Positions 1 through 8,336 of a DNA stretch of 64,000 bases are shown piece by piece. Where the stretch lies: contig JACPWG010000060.1 of assembly GCA_016197205.1 (NCBI GenBank), positions 1-64,000 of the forward strand. The letters are read 5' to 3'. Below the pieces are notes generated by a model. It was not told the origin of the DNA and made no database searches. It saw only the letters and a list, made by a program, of their open reading frames with translations. This DNA comes from Planctomycetota bacterium. GTDB taxonomy: Bacteria > Planctomycetota > MHYJ01 > WSZJ01 > JACPWG01. The translations under genes were made by a program, and so were the position numbers. Every line of letters starts with the position of its first letter. The first letter of the stretch is position 1.

Positions 1-95
1 AGCGCGTCGTTGCCGGCGTCTGACCGTCAGTTGGTTCGTGCGCCGGCTATGGAGGCGAGAATCCTCGCGGCGGCGAACAGCCGCGCTCCGGTAAT

Positions 96-359
96 TACCG
101 TAGCTTTGGCGTAGCGGCAACCGTAGAATGACGCCGTAGCAAGCACGACATGAACTCCGGGTTCACGTCCCGGTACAGTGTGAACAGGCTGGTCTACCTT
201 CAGACTTACACGGACATCCGCCAAGCCATCACTCGAGAGAAGCAGATCAAGGGCTGGACCCGTGCGAAGAAGATCGCCCTCATCGAGGCGGACAACCCGC
301 ACTGGGACGACCTCAGCATGGGGTGGTACAGTCGGCCCGGGACTCCGGGTAATGATTGA
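96..359 (+). pseudogene. GIY-YIG nuclease family remnant
   Basis: From the ATG at 150 the frame reads GFTSRYSVNRLVY, REKQIKGWTRAKK and a final LIEADNPHWDDLS. This is the conserved C-terminal half of the small (about 90-100 residue) single-domain GIY-YIG nuclease family. The same frame continues upstream as a decayed GV-x4-E-stop-RR-x-KHD stretch, with an in-frame TGA at 129-131. The N-terminal half carrying the GIY and YIG catalytic strands is not recognisable. I read this as a truncated gene with a nonsense codon rather than a working 69-residue protein. No ribosome-binding site is visible before the ATG. Dispersed repeats follow directly downstream, which fits decayed surroundings. Confidence 0.7.
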
Positions 360-370
360 AACAGGTGACT

Positions 371-437
371 CGGATCCTTCGCTTCGCGCTGCGGCGCTCC
401 GCTCAGAGCCTGCCCTGAGCCGGGCGGAAGGGATGAC
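371..437. repeat. Dispersed repeat, GATCCTTCGCTTCGCGC family, copy 1
   Basis: The segment starts GGATCCTTCGCTTCGCGCTG and continues into CGCTCAG and GGGATGAC. It is the reverse complement of the copy at 541-581 and resembles the copy at 611-660. Such word-like intergenic repeats (GTCATCCTGAGCGAAGC...GAAGGATCC) are widespread in some bacterial genomes. Confidence 0.7.
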
Positions 438-466
438 ATCCGGGGTAGCGCTTGAGCAGTTGGAGC

Positions 467-511
467 AAAAACGCAAGAGTTCAGTCCTTACTCCTGAACT
501 CTTGCGTTTTT
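467..511. terminator. Bidirectional intrinsic terminator-like perfect hairpin
   Basis: The arms at 467-484 (AAAAACGCAAGAGTTCAG) and 494-511 (CTGAACTCTTGCGTTTTT) are perfect 18-base inverted repeats around a 9-base loop. An A-run starts one arm and a T-run ends the other, as in a terminator that works in both directions. The core ACGCAAGAGTTC recurs at 662-673, so a repeat-derived hairpin is the alternative. Confidence 0.55.
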
Positions 512-540
512 CCCTAACTCCTTGGAGAAATCTGTCTCTT

Positions 541-581
541 GTCATCCTGAGCGAAGCCCGAAGGGCGCAGCGAAGGATCCG
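541..581. repeat. Dispersed repeat, GATCCTTCGCTTCGCGC family, copy 2 (inverted)
   Basis: It begins GTCATCCTGAGCGAAGCCCG and ends CAGCGAAGGATCCG. It is inverted relative to the copies at 371-437 and 611-660, and the three copies fill most of the 360-720 intergenic space. Confidence 0.7.
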
Positions 582-610
582 GAGTCAAAGAGGTTACGGA
601 GGTTGAATTC

Positions 611-660
611 GGATTCTTCGCTTCGCGCCACTGCGGTGGCGCCGCGCTCAGAATGACAAG
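611..660. repeat. Dispersed repeat, GATCCTTCGCTTCGCGC family, copy 3
   Basis: It begins GGATTCTTCGCTTCGCGCCA, carries a small GCCACTGCGGTGGC palindrome in the middle, and ends CGCTCAGAATGACAAG. It has the same orientation as copy 1. Confidence 0.65.
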
Positions 661-723
661 ACGCAAGAGTTCTGTTACTCGCTGCCCCCCAGTCTTCCTG
701 TTCTCCCCCTCCGTGGTGAATTC

Positions 724-1203
724 ATGACGACCTCCAACTCCCCGTCCCCGTCCTCCCCCTCCGCCTCGTTTTCCTGGCTCCACCTCTCCGACCTCCACCA
801 GGGCATGACCGACCAGGGCCGGCTCTGGCCCACCGTGCAGTCGGTCTTCCTGGACGACCTGGCGCACGTGCGCGCGGCCGTCGGTCCCTGGGACCTCGTC
901 CTCTTCACCGGGGACCTGACCCAGCGCGGCGCCCCAGACGAATTCACTGCCCTGGGCGGGACCCTCGACCGCATCTGGCGGCGCTTCACCGAGCTCACCG
1001 CCTCCCCCCTCCTCCTGGCCGTCCCCGGCAACCACGACCTCATCCGGCCGAACCCCAAGCTGCCCGAGGTCAAGGTCCTGAACCAGCTCTGGGGCGAGGC
1101 CTCCGTGCGCGCGGAGTTCTGGCGCGACCCGGCCTCGCGCGAGCGCCGCGTCGTGGCCGAGGCCTTCGCGCCGTACGAATCGTGGTGGGACGACTGGCGC
1201 CCC
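724..1203 (+). pseudogene. Truncated metallophosphoesterase (calcineurin-like) N-terminus
   Basis: The first 160 codons carry classical metallophosphoesterase metal-site motifs: a WLHLSDLHQG block near residue 18, LFTGDLTQRG near 58 and VPGNHDLIRP near 99. They supply the D-x-H, GD and GNHD ligands. Homology-like sequence stops at about WWDDWRP near 1200. After that the frame stays open but becomes arginine-rich, low-information sequence typical of an off-frame read in GC-rich DNA, and the rest of the phosphoesterase fold, including the later His ligands, is missing. The downstream sequence reads better in another frame as part of a different gene (1230-1579), so a deletion probably joined two gene remnants. 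The ATG has only a weak upstream purine stretch. Confidence 0.6.
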
Positions 1204-1229
1204 GCAATCGCTACCAGGCGGGGGCTCCA

Positions 1230-1579
1230 AGTCAACATGAAGAGGACTCGTTCCCCTCCGAGCCGTTTCGTCGCAAGCCGCTGGCCTCCAATGGCGGTGC
1301 GATTTCAGGCACGCACCTTCCGGATGAACCAGAAAACGAAGAGGGCGCGGAAGAAGGCGACGACCAAGCCGGCGAGGTGGAGGACCACTTCACCGTTATG
1401 CGAGTGGCGCCCGGCCTCGTGTGGCTGGTGGGCCTGCTGGACGGTCGGAAGCTCGAACCGGTCAAGGTCCCGGCGCGGCTCAGTAAGCGATGCCAGGTGG
1501 GGGGTAAATCTCCGGCGTCCTCGCCCCCAAGGGCAAAGGCTGGCGACTGTGTGGAGTCTGGTACGTCTTCCCGGGGTAA
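1230..1579 (+). pseudogene. Remnant of an unrecognised conserved gene, C-terminal part with frameshift
   Basis: In frame with 1230 there is an acidic stretch followed by EDHFTVMRVAPGLVWLVG and LEPVKVPARLSKRCQVG. After a G-run at about 1498-1504 the sequence continues sensibly only in another frame, as ISGVLAPKGKGWRLCGVWYV, and stops at TAA 1577-1579. The pattern resembles small domains ending in a tryptophan-rich strand, but I do not recognise a named family. The frame change in the homopolymer and the abrupt join to the metallophosphoesterase remnant suggest a decayed or misassembled locus. No start codon or ribosome-binding site can be assigned. Confidence 0.3.
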
Positions 1580-2056
1580 CCAGGATCGGGGGTGAATGGA
1601 ACTGCCGCGGCCAACGCGCGAGCACGACAGCTGCGCCTCGCTTCTTGGGGACGGCAGCACCGCGCCCCTACGAGTGCCGACCGAGCGCAGCGTGCCAATC
1701 TGCTTCGAACCAGGTTCGGCCCCCGGGGCGAGCGGACTGAGGGCCCACCCGGAGCGCAGCGTCGCGGGTGCCTGCCGCCCAGGTCCCACAATCGCACACG
1801 CCCACCGCGCACGCCTCCACCGTCCTCCCTAAGCCCTCCGTGCGTCCTCCGTGACTCCGTGGTGAGAAGCCCATATCGCCTACCGCACCGCTCGCCGCCT
1901 CCCCTCCCCCCCCGCGCCGCGCCCTCCCTCGCGCGCCCCGCCCGCCGGTACAGAACGCTTGCACCCGCCCCCCCCTTCGGCGATAATCTCCCGCCCACGC
2001 GCCTCCACCCCGCACCGAGGGAGACCCCCTCACGCGATCGCAGGAGCGACTCGACC
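1580..2056. other. Intergenic region with repeat fragments
   Basis: No convincing gene is present. At 1653-1676 there is a GACGGCAGCACCGCGCCCCTACG word related to the one near 46100. At 1836-1875 there is a CTCCGTGCGTCCTCCGTGAC word of the ACGGAG family. The last 20 bases hold the AGGAG ribosome-binding site of the next gene. Confidence 0.5.
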
Positions 2057-4171
2057 ATGACGCAGGGGACAGCGAGGCAAGGGGAGGCAGGGCGGACCGA
2101 GACCCCGGCGGAGCGGGACTTCGCGCTCGGCATCGAAGGCTTCGGATACAGCGACCTCCATCAGCCGGACCGACTCGCGGACCTCTCCGACGCGTTCGAT
2201 GACGCCCTCCGCGCAGCCGACCCAGCGCTGGCCGGGGAGTTCGCGGCCTACCGCGCCGCGCACGCCGCGCCGCTCGTGCCGCCGGCACCGCCGCTCGGTT
2301 ATGCGCAGGTCCACCCGCACACGCATCCCCCGTCCGCGCCGCCGGCCGCGCCCGCCGCCCCCCCTGCACCCACGCCGCCGCCCACACCGGCCGATCCGGT
2401 CGCGGAGTCGCGACTGCTCGTCCGCGTCGCGGGCCAGCTCGGCCGCTTCCTCGCTCGCCTTTTCCGCATCGAGGCCGAACACGAGGCGATGCTTCAGCGC
2501 GCCGAGCGCGAGAAAGACCTCCTCCGCTTCCGCAAAGACCTCGTCGCGCGGCGCGTCCCCAAAGAGGTCCACGCGGCCGAAGTCCCCGAGCTGCCCGCGC
2601 TTGACCTCCAGGTCGCCGCGCTCCGAAAGGCCGGGTTCCCCGAGACGCTCGCCGAGACCGACCTCGAAGTCGCGACCGCGCGCATGGCGACCGTGCTCCT
2701 CGACGGCGCGCTCCCCGCAGGCGCCGCGGCGATGCGCGCGCTCGCTGCGCGCCTCGCGACCGACGCCGAGGCGAGCCAGGCGCTCGCCCCGCTCCTCCCC
2801 GACCCCCCGACCGCCGCCGACGGCGCGCCGGCCCGGCTCGCCGAGCGGCTGCTCGACCTCCTCGGCCGCTGGGTCCTCGCACTCGCCACCGACCCGCGCG
2901 GTCGCGCGCGCGTGCGCGGCTGGATCGCGTTCAAGCGCGCCGAGCCCATGCGCTTCCCCGACGGCCTCGTGCACTTCGAGCGTCCCCGCGCCGACCTCCC
3001 GAACCTCATGGTCGGGCCCGCGGCCGCGCGCCGCCGACGCGACGGCTTCGGGCTCACCGACCCGCGCATGGAGCCGAAAGAAATCCTCCATGAGGCCAAC
3101 TACTGCATCCTGTGTCACGAGCGGATGAAGGACTCCTGCGCCAAGGGCCTGCCGCTCCCGCGCAAGCCGCTGCAGCCGACGACCAAGAACCCGCTCGGCA
3201 TCCCGCTCTTCGGCTGCCCGCTGGACGAACGCATTTCCGAGATGCACGCGGTCCGCCGCACGGGCGACAACCTCGGGGCGCTCGCGCTCGTCATGCTCGA
3301 CAACCCGACCTGCCCGGGCACCGGCCATCGGATCTGCAACGACTGCATGAAGGCCTGCATCTTCCAGAAGCAGGACCCGGTCAACATTCCTCAAGTTGAA
3401 ACGCGCGTCCTCGTGGACGTGCTGGAGCTGCCCTACGGCTTCGAACTGTACGACCTCCTCACGCGCTGGAATCCGCTCAACCCCCGACGCCCCCACGCGC
3501 TCCCCTACAACGGCAAGAACGTCCTCGTCGTCGGCCTCGGCCCGGCCGGCTACACGCTCGCCCTCCACCTCCTCAACGAAGGCTTCGGGGTCGTCGGCAT
3601 CGACGGGCTCAAGATCGAGCCGCTCCCCGCCGACCTGACGGGCCAGGACGGCCAGTGCCCGCGCCCCGTGCGCGACTACGGGGAGATCCGGCGGCGGCTG
3701 GACGAGCGCGTGCTCGCGGGGTTCGGCGGCGTGGCCGAGTACGGCATCACCGTCCGCTGGGACAAGAACTTCCTGACCGTGATCTACCTCTCGATGGCGC
3801 GTCGCCGGCGGTTCAAGATCTTCGGCGGTACCCGGTTCGGCGGCACGCTCGAGATCGACGACTGCTGGCGCTTCGGCTTCGACCACATCGCGATCGGCGC
3901 GGGCGCGGGCAAGCCGACGATCATCGAAATGAAAAACAACCTCCTCCCCGGCATCCGGAAGGCGAGCGACTTCCTCATGGCGCTCCAGCTCACCGGGGCG
4001 TTCAAAAGAGACTCGTTCGCCTCCCTCCAAGTGGAGCTGCCGGGGCTCGTGATCGGAGGAGGGCTCACGGCGATCGACACGGCGACCGAGATGCTCGGCT
4101 ACTCGATCGCTGGGGTGGCGTCACGATCGCCTACCGCAAAGGCATGGTCGATTCCCCCGCGTACCGCCTGA
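2057..4171 (+). CDS. Fe-S/FAD oxidoreductase, 5' part of a frameshifted gene
   Basis: The start ATG has AGGAG about ten bases upstream. The first 300 residues include a Pro/Ala-rich linker (about 90-130) and a helical region. A Cys cluster follows at about 348-445 (CILCHERMKDSC, then CPGTGHRICNDCMKAC), of the kind that binds Fe-S clusters in GltD-like proteins. A dinucleotide-binding Rossmann motif (VVGLGPAGY, about residue 490) and a second glycine-rich motif (VIGGGLTAID, about 665) come next. Shortly afterwards, near 4100-4115, the frame becomes nonsense and the protein sense continues in the frame of the next entry. The enzyme probably passes electrons between NAD(P)H, FAD and Fe-S centres; its substrate is unknown. 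It is either a pseudogene or a sequencing/assembly error. Confidence 0.7.
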   Translation: MTQGTARQGEAGRTETPAERDFALGIEGFGYSDLHQPDRLADLSDAFDDALRAADPALAGEFAAYRAAHAAPLVPPAPPLGYAQVHPHTHPPSAPPAAPAAPPAPTPPPTPADPVAESRLLVRVAGQLGRFLARLFRIEAEHEAMLQRAEREKDLLRFRKDLVARRVPKEVHAAEVPELPALDLQVAALRKAGFPETLAETDLEVATARMATVLLDGALPAGAAAMRALAARLATDAEASQALAPLLPDPPTAADGAPARLAERLLDLLGRWVLALATDPRGRARVRGWIAFKRAEPMRFPDGLVHFERPRADLPNLMVGPAAARRRRDGFGLTDPRMEPKEILHEANYCILCHERMKDSCAKGLPLPRKPLQPTTKNPLGIPLFGCPLDERISEMHAVRRTGDNLGALALVMLDNPTCPGTGHRICNDCMKACIFQKQDPVNIPQVETRVLVDVLELPYGFELYDLLTRWNPLNPRRPHALPYNGKNVLVVGLGPAGYTLALHLLNEGFGVVGIDGLKIEPLPADLTGQDGQCPRPVRDYGEIRRRLDERVLAGFGGVAEYGITVRWDKNFLTVIYLSMARRRRFKIFGGTRFGGTLEIDDCWRFGFDHIAIGAGAGKPTIIEMKNNLLPGIRKASDFLMALQLTGAFKRDSFASLQVELPGLVIGGGLTAIDTATEMLGYSIAGVASRSPTAKAWSIPPRTA

Positions 4172-5718
4172 ACCACGAAGAGGTGATCAAGTGCCTCGAG
4201 GAGGGCGTGGTCTTCGCCGAGGGGTTCGGCCCGCTGGAGGCGGTGCCGGACGCGGAGGGCCGCGTGGAGGCCGTGCGGTTCGAGCGGCTGAGCAAGGAGA
4301 GCGGCGACTGGAAGACCGCCGGCGAAGTGGTCACGCTGGCCGCGCGCACGGTCTACGTGGCCGCCGGGACGACGCCGAACATCATCTACGAGCGGGAGCA
4401 CCCCGGGACGTTCGAGGTCGACCCGAAGCGGCGCTGCTTCAAGGGGTACAAGGCGGTCGAGCGGCCTGACGGGAGCTGGCAGTTGCAGCCCGCGGCGTCG
4501 AGCAGCGACGACCCCGGGTTCTTCACGAGCTACGCGCGGAACCAGCGCTTCATCACCTACTACGGCGACAACCACCCGGTCTTCGCGGGGAGCGTGGTGA
4601 AGGCGATGGCCTCGGCCAAGCTCGGCTACCCGCACATCGTGAAGCTCTTTCGACGGGAGCTGTCGAAGCTCGACCCGGAGGACCAGCCGCTTCGGGACGC
4701 GCACTGGGCGTCGCTGGTCGCGCGCCTGGACGAAGAGCTGGTGCCGCGCGTCGTCGAGGTGAAGCGGCTCACGCCGAAGGTGACCGAGGTGATCCTGAAG
4801 GCGCCGTTGCAGGCGCGAAAATTCCAGCCGGGTCAGTTCTTCCGCCTGCAGAACTACGAGGCGCGCGCGCCGCTCGCTGCCGGAACGCCGCTCGCGATGG
4901 AAGGGATCGCGCTCACCGGCGCGTGGGTGGACGTGGAGGAGGGGCTGCTGTCGCTCATCATCCTCGAGATCGGGGCGTCGTCGCGGCTGTGCGCCTTTCT
5001 GCGGCCCGGGGAACCGGTGGTCGCGATGGGGCCGACCGGCGCGCCGTCGGAGATCACGAGCGGGGAGACCGTGCTGCTGGCGGGCGGCGGGCTCGGAAAC
5101 GCCGTGCTGTTTTCGATCGCGAAGGCGCTGCGCGAGCGCGGGAGCCGGGTCGTGTACTTCGCGGGGTATCGCGAGCAGGCGGACCTTTTCCACCGCGAGG
5201 ACATCGAGGAGGACACGGACCAGGTGATCTGGAGCGTGGATCGAGGCGCGGCGATCGAGCCGGGCCGGCCCCAGGACAAGACGTTCGTGGGGAACATCGT
5301 GGAGGCGATGGGGGCGTACGCGCGGGGCGATTTTGGCGAGCCGCTCTTTCCGCTGTCGACCGTGGACCGGATCATCGCGATCGGGAGCGACAAGATGATG
5401 GCGGCCGTGGGGCGCGCGCGCCGTGACTCGCTGGCGCCGTGGCTGAAGGGCGACCACGTCGCGGTGTCGAGCATCAACTCGCCGATGCAGTGCATGATGA
5501 AGGAGGTCTGCGGGCAGTGCCTGCAGGTCCACCTCGATCCCCAGACCGGGGCGCGTGCGGGGGTGGTTTTCTCGTGCGTGAACCAGGACCAGCCGACGGA
5601 CTGCGTGGACTGGCGGAACCTGGCGGACCGGCTGCGCCAGAACAGCGTCGAGGAGCGGCTGGCGGGGCTGTGGCTGGACCATTTGGTGGAGCGGGCGCCG
5701 CACCTGGGGCGGGCGTGA
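4144..5718 (+). CDS. Fe-S/FAD oxidoreductase, 3' part (PyrK/FNR-like electron-transfer module)
   Basis: This continues the gene starting at 2057, in another frame. Sense begins at about WGGVTIAYRKG (4111), before the first ATG used here. It completes the FAD/NAD-binding core (YVAAGTTPNIIYE), then has a ferredoxin-reductase-like FAD domain (residues about 200-300, FQPGQFFRLQNYE) and an NAD-binding domain with AGGGLGNAVLFS near 314. A C-terminal CMMKEVCGQCLQVH...FSC cysteine pattern is like the 2Fe-2S site of dihydroorotate dehydrogenase electron-transfer subunits (PyrK). The join to the 5' half goes straight from TATEMLGYS to RWGGVTIAY. As I recall the family, relatives have several dozen more residues there, so a small deletion may accompany the frame change. 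Confidence 0.7.
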   Translation: MVDSPAYRLNHEEVIKCLEEGVVFAEGFGPLEAVPDAEGRVEAVRFERLSKESGDWKTAGEVVTLAARTVYVAAGTTPNIIYEREHPGTFEVDPKRRCFKGYKAVERPDGSWQLQPAASSSDDPGFFTSYARNQRFITYYGDNHPVFAGSVVKAMASAKLGYPHIVKLFRRELSKLDPEDQPLRDAHWASLVARLDEELVPRVVEVKRLTPKVTEVILKAPLQARKFQPGQFFRLQNYEARAPLAAGTPLAMEGIALTGAWVDVEEGLLSLIILEIGASSRLCAFLRPGEPVVAMGPTGAPSEITSGETVLLAGGGLGNAVLFSIAKALRERGSRVVYFAGYREQADLFHREDIEEDTDQVIWSVDRGAAIEPGRPQDKTFVGNIVEAMGAYARGDFGEPLFPLSTVDRIIAIGSDKMMAAVGRARRDSLAPWLKGDHVAVSSINSPMQCMMKEVCGQCLQVHLDPQTGARAGVVFSCVNQDQPTDCVDWRNLADRLRQNSVEERLAGLWLDHLVERAPHLGRA

Positions 5719-5798
5719 GGGGGGGGCGGAGGCAGGCGAGCGAACGGCGTGCGTGGGATGAGCGAGTGCTCCGAGCAACAAGTTCGGTGACGTATTTG

Positions 5799-5860
5799 GA
5801 CAGGATAACAGGATCAACAGGATGGTTCCATTCGAATCCCGTTGATCCTGTTATCCTGTC
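5799..5860. repeat. ACAGGATAACAGGATCAACA inverted repeat
   Basis: The 25-base arms at 5799-5823 and 5836-5860 are inverted copies with one mismatch, around a 12-base spacer. Related TGACG/TATTT words extend outward on both sides. A fragment of the same family is at about 37833-37862. The structure could form a strong hairpin downstream of the oxidoreductase gene and might also act as a transcript end. Confidence 0.75.
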
Positions 5861-5944
5861 AAAATAACGACGTACGTCATCGAAATTTCGGAAACGTATC
5901 CTAGGATGTATATGGGGCCTCGAGCATGGGAGAGCGTCAACCAG

Positions 5945-6045
5945 GGAGACACGGAGGCACGGAGATTTCACGGAGGACATTCGTCAGGCTCAGGCCCTCT
6001 CCGTGCGTCCTCTGCGACTCCGTGTCTCCGTGGTGAAGCGTCTCT
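5945..6045. repeat. ACGGAG-family inverted repeat
   Basis: GAGACACGGAGGCACGGAG at the left is mirrored by CTCCGTGTCTCCGTGGTG at the right, with CTCCGTGCGTCCTCTGCG between. It belongs to the dispersed ACGGAG family also seen near 1836, 17520, 21256 and 37940. Confidence 0.65.
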
Positions 6046-6103
6046 CGTGGTGAAACGGTCCTCCCTGTGAACGCCACCGATCCTCGAAGCCGCAAATTGT
6101 GAG

Positions 6104-6442
6104 ATGCCGCCGATGTTTGAGTGTCCGATCGAGACCGTCGAGGGCGTGATCGTGGCGCGCCCGGTGGGGAAGATCACGGGCGGGGAGGCGGGGACCTTTC
6201 TGGCGAGCCTTCAAGACAACCTGCCGGAGAAGGACGGGAAGCTGGTCGTGGACCTCTCGAAACTGAACTACATCGGCAGCCAGGGGATCTCGCTCTTCAT
6301 CTTCCTGACCGAGGCGCATTCGGTCCGGGTCGCCGCCGCGCCGGCCGGCGTACTGGCGGCGTTCAAGGCGCTGATGCTGGACAAGCTGATCCCGTTTCAC
6401 ACGACCGCGGCGGAGGCCATCGCGGCGTTCCGGGCGAAGTGA
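6104..6442 (+). CDS. STAS-domain anti-sigma factor antagonist
   Basis: A 112-residue single STAS domain. The core is LVVDLSKLNYIGSQGISLFI, with Ser59 in the position phosphorylated by anti-sigma kinases of the SpoIIAB/RsbW type. A family member binds or releases such a kinase according to its phosphorylation state and so controls a sigma factor or a PP2C switch. No kinase, phosphatase or sigma factor lies next to it. A second ATG at 6113 (MFECPIETVEG) is an equally good start, because the sequence before both has only weak purine signals. The gene stands alone between repeats on the left and the convergent pdxH on the right. Confidence 0.85.
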   Translation: MPPMFECPIETVEGVIVARPVGKITGGEAGTFLASLQDNLPEKDGKLVVDLSKLNYIGSQGISLFIFLTEAHSVRVAAAPAGVLAAFKALMLDKLIPFHTTAAEAIAAFRAK

Positions 6443-6540
6443 GGGCGGTCGGGGGCGGTGAGCATCCCGATCCGCTGCGCGGGAGAGGGGGGAGGCGCGG
6501 ATACGGCGACGTCGAAGCATCTTTCCACGCGTCCGGGACT

Positions 6541-7155
6541 CTAGGGCTGCAGCATCTGCCGGCGCCAGCCGGGCGGCCGAGCGTTCGACCTTGACCGCTT
6601 CCCAGCCGCGCCGGCGCGCGTGAAGCGCTCCCGGTGATGCAGCCGGTGCTTCCCCTGGGTCCAGAACTCGATCGCGTCCGGCACCAGCCGAAAACCGATC
6701 CAGTGCGCCGGACGCGGAATCTCCCGCCCCGCGTACCGACGCTCGAGCCGCGCCACGCGCGCGAGCAGGTCGCGCCGGCGCGCCAGCGGCCGGCTTTGAC
6801 GGGAGGCGAGCGCGCCGAGCCGGCTCTCCCTCGGCCGCGTCGACCAGTAGGCGTCCGCCTCCTCCGGCGCGACGGGCGCCACACGCCCTTCGACGCGGAC
6901 CTGACGACCCAGCCGTTCCCAGTAAAAGGCCAACGCGGCGTGCGGGTTCGCCTCCAGCTCGCGCCCCTTCCGGCTCGTCCGGTGCGTGAAGAACACGAAC
7001 CCGCGGGGGTCGACACCCTTGAGGAGCAACATGCGCACGGATGGACGGCCCCGCGTGTCCGCGGTCGCCACCGCCATGGCGTCGTACGCGGGCGCACCCG
7101 CGCGCCGCGCATCCTCATACCATCGTCGAAAGCGGGCGATCGGGTCGGGCGTCAT
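6541..7155 (-). CDS. pdxH: Pyridoxamine/pyridoxine 5'-phosphate oxidase
   Basis: The 204-residue protein has the FMN-binding split-barrel pattern of PdxH. It reads RPSVRMLLLKGVDPRGFVFFTH (near residue 40), SRKGRELEANPHAALAFYW, an SRLGALASRQS block and a WIGFRLVPDAIEFWTQG...RLHHR C-terminus. The last two contain residues that bind FMN and the substrate phosphate. It oxidises pyridoxine or pyridoxamine 5'-phosphate to pyridoxal 5'-phosphate with oxygen in the cytoplasm. Length is normal apart from a short basic tail. Its ATG overlaps the stop of the upstream monooxygenase gene by 4 bp, so the two are probably translated in a coupled way. Confidence 0.93.
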   Translation of the reverse strand: MTPDPIARFRRWYEDARRAGAPAYDAMAVATADTRGRPSVRMLLLKGVDPRGFVFFTHRTSRKGRELEANPHAALAFYWERLGRQVRVEGRVAPVAPEEADAYWSTRPRESRLGALASRQSRPLARRRDLLARVARLERRYAGREIPRPAHWIGFRLVPDAIEFWTQGKHRLHHRERFTRAGAAGKRSRSNARPPGWRRQMLQP

Positions 7156-8297
7156 GGCGTCCTCCGGAGCTGCCGCTCGTACGCTTCGATGAAGGCCGGA
7201 TCGCGTCGCCGCAGGTTCTCGTGGTCCACCTTGCCGCTCCTTGTCATCAGGCGGTAGGCGAAGGGGATCGGGTCCAGGTGGAGGAGGTCCTTGACCCGCT
7301 CGAACCAGAGCAGGCTGCCGTACGCCACCTCCTGGTAGGCGTCCACCTTCGGCTTCCGCTCCGCCTCGAACGCCGCGAGCGCGGGGCCCACCTCCCGGTG
7401 TGCGGCGAAACTCCGCGCGAGGGCGATCGCATCCTCCATCGCGAGCTTGGTCCCCGAGCCGATCGAGAAGTGCGCGGTGTGGGCCGCGTCCCCGAGCAAC
7501 ACGACGTTGCCGGTCGTCCAGCGCCGGTTCTTCACCAGCGTGAAGCGGATCCAGCGCGAGGCGTTGGAGAGGAGCGGCTCCCCGCCCAGCTCTTCGCGAA
7601 AAACCTCCGCGAGGCGGGCGGGCGTCTCGGCCTCCGACCACCCGGCGAGGGGACCGGCGGCCCAGGTCTCCTCCGGGCACTCGACGATGAACGTGCTCCG
7701 GGTCTTCGAAAATTTGTAGGCGTGCGCGGCGAGGACGCCGGCGGGGGTCTGCTTGAAAATCAGGGTGAGGCCGTGGAAGAGCCGCGGCGTCCCGAGCCAG
7801 ATGTAGCGGTTGCGGCCGGCATCGAGCGTGGGTCCGAAGTCCGCGGCGTGCGCCTGCCGGACGAGGCTGTTCAGCCCGTCGGCGCCCACGAGCAGATCCG
7901 GCGGCCCGCCGAGGGCCGCGAGCCCGCTCCATTCGGTGACGTTGGTTCGAAACCGAAGCTCCACGCCGAGCTCGTGGCACCGCCGCTGCAGAAGCTGGAT
8001 CACGTCGATGCGCGCGACGCCGCCGAAGTCGTTCCCTCGGATCGAAATCTTCTCGCCGCGGTGCACGACGTCGACGTTGTCCCAGGTCTCCGAGGCCGCG
8101 GAGATGGCGGCGTACGTTTCGGGGTCGGTCTCGCGAAGCGAGGACATCGTCTTCGCGGAAAAGACGACGCCCCAGCCGAACGTGTCGGAGGGCGCGTTGC
8201 GTTCGAGCACCACTACGTCGTGCGTAGGTTCGAGCTTCTTCATGAGCAGCGAGAAGTACAGCCCGGCGGGCCCGCCGCCGAGAACCAGGATGCGCAT
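7152..8297 (-). CDS. FAD-dependent monooxygenase, salicylyl-CoA/anthraniloyl-CoA hydroxylase-like
   Basis: A class A flavin monooxygenase of 381 residues. It has an N-terminal GGGPAG FAD-binding motif (residues 7-12), a VGADGLNS motif in the middle and the GDAAH motif near residue 275. The FGWGVVFS segment and the IRGNDFGGVARIDVIQLLQ region resemble the flavin half of salicylyl-CoA 5-hydroxylase and anthraniloyl-CoA monooxygenase. In known enzymes of this type a second oxidoreductase domain is often fused at the C-terminus; it is absent here. The product would hydroxylate an aromatic (perhaps CoA-linked) substrate using NAD(P)H and oxygen; the substrate is inferred only from similarity. It shares a 4-bp overlap with pdxH. 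Confidence 0.75.
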   Translation of the reverse strand: MRILVLGGGPAGLYFSLLMKKLEPTHDVVVLERNAPSDTFGWGVVFSAKTMSSLRETDPETYAAISAASETWDNVDVVHRGEKISIRGNDFGGVARIDVIQLLQRRCHELGVELRFRTNVTEWSGLAALGGPPDLLVGADGLNSLVRQAHAADFGPTLDAGRNRYIWLGTPRLFHGLTLIFKQTPAGVLAAHAYKFSKTRSTFIVECPEETWAAGPLAGWSEAETPARLAEVFREELGGEPLLSNASRWIRFTLVKNRRWTTGNVVLLGDAAHTAHFSIGSGTKLAMEDAIALARSFAAHREVGPALAAFEAERKPKVDAYQEVAYGSLLWFERVKDLLHLDPIPFAYRLMTRSGKVDHENLRRRDPAFIEAYERQLRRTP

Positions 8298-8336
8298 GAG
8301 GCGGTTCCTTTCTCGCGTACGTCTCGAAAAGGCCGG

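Noticed and set aside
2199..3128. Ser/Arg/Pro-rich 309-codon frame inside the oxidoreductase gene
   Set aside because: It is a frame-shifted shadow of the Fe-S/FAD gene, with a composition typical of off-frame reading.
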